The notes under the pieces are model-generated. The model worked only from the letters and a program-made list of their open reading frames with translations, was not told where the DNA came from and did no database searches. Source: Calycina herbarum (lineage: Eukaryota; Ascomycota; Leotiomycetes; Helotiales; Pezizellaceae). Taken from it: a DNA stretch of 64,000 nucleotides. Positions 57,467 through 64,000 of the stretch are shown here, in pieces. Positions within the stretch are counted from its first letter, which is position 1. Every line of letters starts with the position of its first letter. Both the position numbers and the translations under genes were made by a program. Where the stretch lies: positions 62,001 to 126,000 of the forward strand of contig LLEY01000034.1 in assembly GCA_001414485.1 (NCBI GenBank), written 5' to 3'.

Positions 57467-60400
57467 AATATTACTATTCTCTATGTTGTACGTTTTCCTC
57501 CTTGAACTATTTTTACTTCTTCTACCAGTTATAGAATATATTTCGAGCAGGTCTTTTAGGGTTTAGTTGCTCTTTGGGTTATTTTCAACTTCAGGGGAAA
57601 CAGGAAGTATGTTATCACACACGAGTGTTGAGCTCCGATTCATGAATTCTGTGGGTTAATGAGGTGAACGCTAGAAAAGGTTGTAGATTTATCGAAATAT
57701 TTCTTCTTAAATTTGTAGGTGAGTCAGAGACGCTGGAAAGCGAAACGATGTGGGAATTTGCCGAGATTGGTGGGACGTTTGTTGTCGAAAAGGAAAATGC
57801 TGTCAATAGAATTGGAAGTTTGTGAAGTAATACTGATGTCTGAGAATAACACCAGGAAATCCCCAGATGTCAATCAAGCTTCCTACTCTACTTTTTCGCA
57901 GCTCCCTGGGCTTCCTCATGTAAAGTTTGGGACAACGAAATGTACAAATCGGCATCGCGAATTTTCAGTTCCTTGGTAAAGAATTGGGCAACTAGGATGG
58001 TTATTTTTATATAGGAGACTATCAGAGGAAAAGGTAAAATGAACGGAGTTTTGAGAGAGCGGTCATTAGTATTATATCAGCCCTTCTAACTCAGACAATA
58101 AAGCTCTAGATACCCACTATTAAATTCCAGTACAAACTTCAATATCCGCGAATAAAAGCCTACTTCTCAACCTCTATATTGATGAAACGAGCGATGCCCG
58201 AGATCTAGAGACACTTGACTAAGAATTCCGGAGGTTGTGAGAGTGGGTTTTGGAAAAGACGACATCGAGGCAGCAATTCGTATTGTTGGGCCCACGGGAG
58301 TTGTCTTTCTTGAGGAAAGGATATTCAGGATGGTTGTTGGGCTAGAATAAACGAGGATTGCGAAGAAAGGCTACAAGGCTTTTGGAAACTAAGAGGTTGG
58401 ATGCTGGTACCCAAAGTGGTTTTAATGTGGAAAGTTTCAAGGTTGGAAATGGAGAAGAAGTTATTATTCAAACTCTCCCTTCGCCGCGCCCACTGCTCGA
58501 TGTATTCTTGGTTGAGACGGGGTAGCAAAATTGTTCCCGGTATTTATATGAAGAGAGTTTGGAGAGAAATCCAGCTATTCGCAGGAATGGCCGAAAAATG
58601 CATTGCTATTCCTGGATTACCTACAAATAACCAGAGAAAATAATCTTGAAGTCTTGCAATTGGTAGGTCACCTACAAATAGTCGTAGAAAAGACCTAGGC
58701 TTGAAAACAGGCTACTAGCAGAGAGCACATTGACTCTTCTGAAACGCTGAAATAATGAGAGATGAATCTCGCTATTGGTAGGCTACCTACCAATAGTTGG
58801 GGTAAAATCAAGAGTTTATATTATTCCTAGGTAACCCATGAACAGTAGAAGTTGCGAGACACTCTCTACTTTATCTAGCAGGTAGTTTATTTTGTGATGT
58901 GCAATAAAGAAAAAGCAGATGGGGAAAACAGGAAGAGGTGGTAGCATTGGTTTTTTTCTCAGAGGTTATTTTCCCTGTTCTCGCTTTTGATTCAAGAGTT
59001 GGTTATTTCGGTTAACATTGTACCAAATGATCTAAAATAATTAGAACTCTTGTTCGAAAGGGTCAGAAGAATGAGAAACTCGATTTCTTCATTGTCCTAT
59101 ACCTTTTCGATTAATAACTCTGATTGTCCTAAATATCTCGCAAAAAAAGATAAAGGGCGCCGAAGAGCAATGACCAAACTTCTTACTTTCAACTCGGAAT
59201 AAAAATTTCAATTTGAGATCAAATTACCGTGCAAAGAAAAACGGGTGCCGAGTTATTATGTAACTCGAAATCAACCCCGCTCTAGGAACCAAAACCAAAG
59301 TCGCGGGTATCTATCACTTGTCGAGTATCGAAGTAAGCCACGGAAATTAGAGTTGCGAATAAGCTATCAATTGTCGAGTAAGCCAAACAAAGACGGGGAG
59401 TTGCCTGTAGAGCAAGCTACTAAAAGGAAGCGACGAGTCATTTGTCGAGTAAGCCGCTAAAAAGAAAATGACAAGTAAGCCAAGATTCATGTTTGGGGGC
59501 TAAACAGTGGCGAGTAAGCCAGCAAGTTAGCTAGTAAGCTACAGAGGTAAAAACCATACAGTATAAGCAATCATTCCGTAAATTGAAAAGTTGGGGGCCA
59601 AAAGCGCATTAGCGAGTAAGCCACGAGTAAGCTGCGAGTAAGTCAACCTCACATTGGGGCCTTTAAATTTTATACCTTCATGAGGATAAAGAGACAGGAA
59701 ACTATGAATTGGCTCAGAAATTCTGGCAGTCACGTAGATATAAAACGAAATCGTCCTCTTCGTTTCCATCAGAGAGAGCTGAGCTGTCGCTTCGGCGTAC
59801 TTGGGCGCAAAGCCTGGGAATTCTTGGTTATTTATCTCACTTCTTTCTAGACTTTCCTTGTCTTGATTTATTTCCTTTCTCTCTTGAATATTCACCAATC
59901 TCTTGCATTCCAAAATACAGTATTCCGCGGAAGCAAAGCTTACAAAAAATTAGAGTCCTTTTCCTTGGGAAGTCGCTAGGACATCAACAAAATATTATCA
60001 TCAAAAAAGCACAGCGAGCAATTTCAAGGATTTCCCAGATTACCAACGGTCGGATGAGACATTGCGGATGGTTGTTTGGGAGGATACTCAAGGACCGCGA
60101 AGATACTGCTTATGCGTGCCTTCATCGTCATTAGTTTCTCCTTCTGGATCACTCAAGTTCCCAGCTTGACCTCAACTACAAGGAAAGTTGGTCTGGTTTT
60201 CGTGTACACGACTCATGAAACGTTACTGTCGAGAAGGAAGTTACTGTCACGAGTTTTTTACACCCACATGAAGAATGCCTAGCCAGTCTTGAACTCTTTA
60301 AAGCCACGAACAAGGAGAAGATGAATTTATTGCTTCGTATATTTTGTGTGACCTTGAAGAACTCTTATAACTTACCATGACCGGCTATCGTTCTCGAATG

Positions 60401-60659
60401 GAATGCGAGTCTACTTTTCAGTTGTGTCAAGTAGACAAGTCAGGGAGTAAATGGAGACTTTTATTCAGGAATTTCATTACTTTTCGTTCTCCCCTCTTAT
60501 GTTTGCTCCACCAGCAACACCTTAAAACCCCAGAAAAACAAATATTGAAAACATTCCCTTTCCCAGTTGAAGACACGGAACTTTGACATACAAGCAAATC
60601 GCTTCCTCTCTATTCCCAGGCCCGAGAAATAGAGGAGAAACAAGACGATAGCGAGACAT
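57467..60659. other. Gene-poor spacer with dispersed short repeats
   Basis: No gene is supported. Copies of the palindrome-bearing word TTGGTAGGTNACCTACCAATAG occur near 58610, 58660, 58780 and 58825. At 59325-59645 the word GAGTAAGCCA and close variants recur about ten times at irregular spacing. Minus-strand frames at 58325-58528 and 59539-59913 have no recognisable features. Confidence 0.4.
59325..59645. repeat. Irregular array of CGAGTAAGCCA words
   Basis: Words such as GTCGAGTAAGCCA, GCGAGTAAGCC, ACAAGTAAGCC, AGTAAGCTAC and ACGAGTAAGCTGCGAGTAAG are repeated roughly ten times within 320 bp, often preceded by CTATCA-TTGTCGAG or TCATTTGTCGAG. Spacing varies from 9 to about 60 bp. The frame through the first half is open for 71 codons, but the repeat does not keep phase. 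Confidence 0.6.
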
Positions 60660-61644
60660 TCATGAATAATCTTTCCAAGTCGTAATCCAACCCGCTAGAA
60701 ATGCGAAGATATCTGTGACGATGAGGAGGGGCCAGATTACGCGGATGAATGTGAAGACTGGGAATTGTCAGCAATCTACCGCAAACTCGATATGAAGAGG
60801 GAGGGGAAACAGTGAAAGGCGAAGCCATGCACTTACAACTCTTATTCGCAATCTTTCCCCATAATAGCATCGCGAAGAATATGGCATATAACGATAGAAG
60901 ACCGAGAATCGCGTAGTCGAAATGAAGACGTGTGTATCTTGGTTTTGATTAATTTATTGCTTTCATTCCAAAACTTTGAAATAGGAGGGGATATTGATGG
61001 GTTTGAGAGAGGGACGAGGATGATAAGTGACGGAGAAGTGAAAGGTTGGAAGAACTTACAGTCTGTTGTAGAATAATCTACTTCCTCTCATGAGATCTGT
61101 TTCAAAAACGCATGTCAGCTTATTATTATCCTTCACTTTGCTTCAAAGTTGCCAGCTTCTTGACCAATGTTTGACGGACTGTTTGCAGAACTCTTCAGTT
61201 CATCCATCTCGAGAAATGATTTAGGCACCACTTCTAGACCCTCTCCGCCGTTCCTCACCCCCACTTCGTTCACGACCCCCCTTCTCTCTCACCCTTACAA
61301 ACCCCGCCCTCGAGCAACACCGACTTAAAAAAAGGAGAAAAGTACTAACCAATCTTCCACAACGCCAACCCAACACAAACCAAATTCAACACACTAAAAA
61401 TCGCCCCCAAAATAACACTCAGTCCACTATGGCTCAACAAACTAATGATATTCATCGGTACATGAAGTCCAAAAGCCATGAAAACCGCGATTCTACGTGT
61501 GAAGGCGGCGGAATCAGATCTATCCCATGTTGTGATGTATTCTTTGAGACCGGCTTTTCCTGAAGGTCCACTGGGCATACCGATATCTGGTTCGATTGTT
61601 CCTGGACGGGTGGTGGATTCGCGGACGCCGAAGAAGAAAGCCAT
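60660..61644 (-). CDS. Four-transmembrane hypothetical protein, four exons
   Basis: Exons 61644-61350, 61096-61060, 60937-60837 and 60757-60660 join in frame (introns 253, 122 and 79 bp) to 176 residues. Donors are GTTAGT, GTAAGT and GTAAGT, with CTGACAAT as branch of the last intron. Four hydrophobic segments are visible: IAVFMAFGLHVPMNIISLL, VILGAIFSVLNLVCVGLALW, YAILGLLSLYAIFFAMLLWG, and VIWPLLIVTDIFAFLAGWI. The N-terminal 35 residues are polar and cytosolic (positive-inside fits with DRSDSAAFTRR). The topology resembles MARVEL-like tetraspans, but no signature proves it. No family name is assigned. Single reading frames miss it because exons 2-4 are 37, 101 and 98 nt. Confidence 0.7.
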
Positions 61645-62554
61645 TTTTGGGGATATGGAGAGGAAAGACGAGTGCCTTGAGGGAGGAGGTTACTTTTGAG
61701 AAGTCTAGGGTGGCGAGCTACGGCAGAAGTCCAGTGCAAAAACAAGAAAGAAGAAAAAAAGAAGAACTAGAACTCGTTTCCTCCTTCTCTTCAAGTATGT
61801 GAAATAAAAAGTAAGAAGGGAAGAGCAAGAAATTAAAAAGAATCCAACCTCTAAGAAAATCACGTAAAGTGCTTGTCACCTAAACCTCCTACACTAACCC
61901 AACAAATCTTAAAAGATTCGCCCTAAGCCTGTCGAAATAAACTTTTACGTCTTAGGAGGCAGTGCAACGGCACAATGGAGAGAGAGAAACGATAAGATTC
62001 GTTGGAGGGAGGAGGATGAGGCTGAAGCCTGGAGAAAATATGGAAGGATGAAACACCAAACCAACACCTTGGTATTTCGCCCCCAATATCAACTTGGGCA
62101 ATTTTTAACATGAAGAAACTTTGAACATGAAGAAACTTTGAACATGAAGAAAACGCGTCGCCAACGAAGTCCACGATTACAAAGAACCGAGCAGAACTAT
62201 CGAGGTCTCTTGAAATGGTGTTCAAGCCCAAGCACCCAAGTTGAAAACCCGCCAAGTGAAAATGTACGTACATATATACCTTTGCGGAAATTTCGGAATT
62301 TCCTCCTGCGCCTTACGCTACTAAAACAACAACAGCCTGTCTAAAGTAACTCAGAAAAATAGCAAAAAAATCTAGAATAAATCTTTGATAGCGAGTCAAT
62401 ACTAGAAGCAAGTTTAATCAAGTTTAATTAGAGCGTTGTGGTTTATTTCCAAGTTTCTTACGTCCCCGTAGAACATACATATAACAGTAAATCTCTTTCC
62501 ACAATACAAGTGCACCACAAGAAAAGCATGCAGACAGAGCGGAAAAAGGGTTTT
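61645..62554. other. Intergenic
   Basis: Upstream of the tetraspan gene. A 17-bp tandem (TTTGAACATGAAGAAAC repeated about 2.5 times) lies at 62107-62150. No gene seen. Confidence 0.4.
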
Positions 62555-63738
62555 AGTTTGCATATCACTAAAGAAAACGAGACGTAGGTTACAGATAATC
62601 CTTAAAAAACCGAGCTATTGGTAGGTAACCTACTAATAGCAACAAAAAGGTTCTGTCAATTTGTAGGTAACCTACCAACTGCCGGAGGAAAACCTTCGCG
62701 TTAAGTAGTCTCGAGAAGCTACTCGAGAGAGACAACTTCTACTTAACTAAACTCACCTGACTTCAACAACCAAATCTCCACAAGAGCAAAGGCCGATTTG
62801 GCTCGCTTGGATACATGCCCTCCAGGTTGGAGATCCACTATTATAACTAGCCACCTCAAAACAACCCACAACAAGCATTCTACAAACAAAATATACCAAA
62901 AGAAGCCATTTTTATTTCCCTAGGAAAAATATACAAAATCACATTTCTTCATTCATATCGCATTCCAACTAAGTATGTAAAAGACAACACTTGGATATCA
63001 AGTTTTCAATCATGCAACTAAAACGGGGGACTGGAGTACAAAGAAGAAGGGGAAAACCTTCATACACAAATCTCCAGGCCCCAAACTCCGAATCTCAAAC
63101 CCTCACTATGATAAAAAGACAACAAGTTCAGCACAAGATAAACACATACAACAAAGTTTGCATATGATTTGAGAACGAGAGGTAGGTCACCCACCAATAG
63201 CCGGGAAGAACTTCGACTATTTGTAGGTAACCTACCAACAGCAATAAGAAAAACTCCGGGTCGTCCTTTCTAAAAACGCACACACTTATAGTCAAGTAAT
63301 CTTGGAGACATACTCGATAACGAGAGACGACTTGAACACCCTAGCTTCAGGCTCAAAAAGAAGCCACCCTGCTTCTTGAACTCGCGGATGCACGCCCCCC
63401 CCCCCAACAAACCACACAAGAACAACACAACAATCTGTAAACGCAACAAATCGAAAGAAGCCATTTGTGTTTCCCCAAAAGGGGCATACATAGCATTTTC
63501 GCTACATACATATGTATAAAAATAATACACCAAAGCCAAAACGAATTGGGTATCAAGATTTTCAATCATGCAACTAAACGGGGACTGGAGTACAAAAGAT
63601 GAAAAAAATCAGAAACTTCGTACACAATGCAAGTTTCTTCCTCTTTCCATGATCCCAGCCCCCAAACTCCGAATCTCAGTCAAACTTTACAATACATCCA
63701 AACAAGCCATCACGAGCGAAGAATACTAGATGCCGAAG
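62555..63738. repeat. Diverged tandem duplication (about 600-bp unit) downstream of the dynein gene
   Basis: Two units align: about 62555-63130 and 63155-63720. Shared landmarks, in the same order, are GTTTGCATAT, a pair of GTAGGTAACCTACC palindromes, a CTCGAGAA/ACTCGATAA segment with GAGAGAC, AAAGAAGCCATTT, ATCAAG(T/A)TTTTCAATCATGCAACTAAA(A)CGGGG, GACTGGAGTACAAA and CCCCAAACTCCGAATCTCA. Unit 2 ends at the dynein gene stop codon, so the unit probably represents its 3' UTR and downstream flank. A run of C at 63399-63407 is inside unit 2. Confidence 0.7.
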
Positions 63739-64000
63739 TTACGACGAAGACCCGGGTTTCGGACTACTAGCAGCACTATTCCCACCTCTCTTCAAAAGTC
63801 CCGTGAAAAACGAAGCAAGAGCTTCATTCTGCATCTTCCCATCACCAGGTGTCTGGCCCGGAGACCCCGGTTCCGAACTCGTAGCATATTGTTGTCGATC
63901 CTATCATTCATTAGCATTCCTCCTCCCTTCAAAGTGATGAAAGAAAACATACCTTCAATTTCTGAAGCATATCGTCGGCGTCAACTTGTATACCACCCAT
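63739..64000 (-). CDS. Dynein light intermediate chain, C-terminal end (partial)
   Basis: Minus strand; the last exon is 63900-63739 and the preceding one runs from beyond 64000 to 63953, separated by a 52-bp intron. The visible 69 residues end with MQNEALASFFTGLLKRGG and a Ser/Pro/Gly tail. This matches the conserved C-terminal helix of cytoplasmic dynein light intermediate chains (animal form: EGVLANFFNSLLSKK), which binds the coiled-coil cargo adaptors. The upstream piece VDADDMLQKLKDRQQYATSS fits the fungal linker. The Ras-like GTPase-fold domain would lie outside the window. The chain links the dynein motor to cargo on microtubules. The ATG at 64000 is probably internal. The identification rests on a short region. 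Confidence 0.65.

Noticed and set aside
62600..63245. Palindromic repeats considered as a CRISPR array
   Set aside because: Spacing and unit length are irregular, there are few units, and this is a fungal nuclear genome.

Overview
The window looks like nuclear DNA of a filamentous ascomycete, most likely a Leotiomycete (Helotiales type). The genes have short introns of about 45-115 bp with GTAAGT/GTATGT-like donors and CTAAC/CTGAC branch sites. Protein families typical of that class are present: DUF6536, a DUF7728-like protein, the AreA-like DUF1752 and fungal ubiquitin-like ULD proteins. Long AT-rich blocks of transposon relics carry transition mutations of the kind left by RIP. The genome therefore reads as gene islands alternating with AT-rich repeat blocks.

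Left part (1-31166). An unrecognised broken gene (3013-4608) is followed by a transposon stack at 4781-6776: a TA-flanked inverted-repeat element carries an internally deleted Fot1/pogo copy and a solo LTR. The stack ends 2 bp before the first ATG of a DUF6536 membrane-protein gene that has lost its N-terminal domain. Next come an intact secreted class 3 lipase gene (8920-10120), two divergent pseudogenes (UDP-glycosyltransferase 11575-12994, 3-beta-HSD-type reductase 13153-14287), a GH76-like glycosidase (14592-16162), a disordered protein with a C-terminal Cys cluster (16669-17486) and a large STAND-N-terminal/double-ULD protein (18124-22500). A gene-poor stretch (22501-27389) holds a second solo LTR and a degenerate repeat array. 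It is followed by a signal-peptide/single-TM protein with a PPxY tail (27390-28466) and a D-arabinitol-dehydrogenase-like SDR (29881-31166).

Middle part (31822-41500) is a TE block. It holds a 1.86-kb Fot1-like element with TIRs and a 6.84-kb Ty3/gypsy element on the minus strand, with two 475-bp LTRs and TATAT target duplications. After a leader-like, pyrimidine-rich region comes the AreA-like DUF1752 gene (46311-48012). A Tad1-type non-LTR retrotransposon (51671-57452, minus) follows, bounded by a 14-bp target duplication.

Right part (57467-64000) is gene-poor but contains a four-exon, four-TM protein gene (60660-61644, minus). It also has many copies of a small palindrome, a roughly 600-bp diverged tandem duplication, and the 3' end of a dynein light intermediate chain gene running off the window on the minus strand.

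I do not see an operon-like or clear biosynthetic system. The most unusual gene is the double-ULD protein, whose two ULD domains are each interrupted by an intron at the same codon position. The clearest genome biology is the nested, target-site-bounded TE history and the uneven RIP damage: both retroelements keep a better-preserved 5' end.
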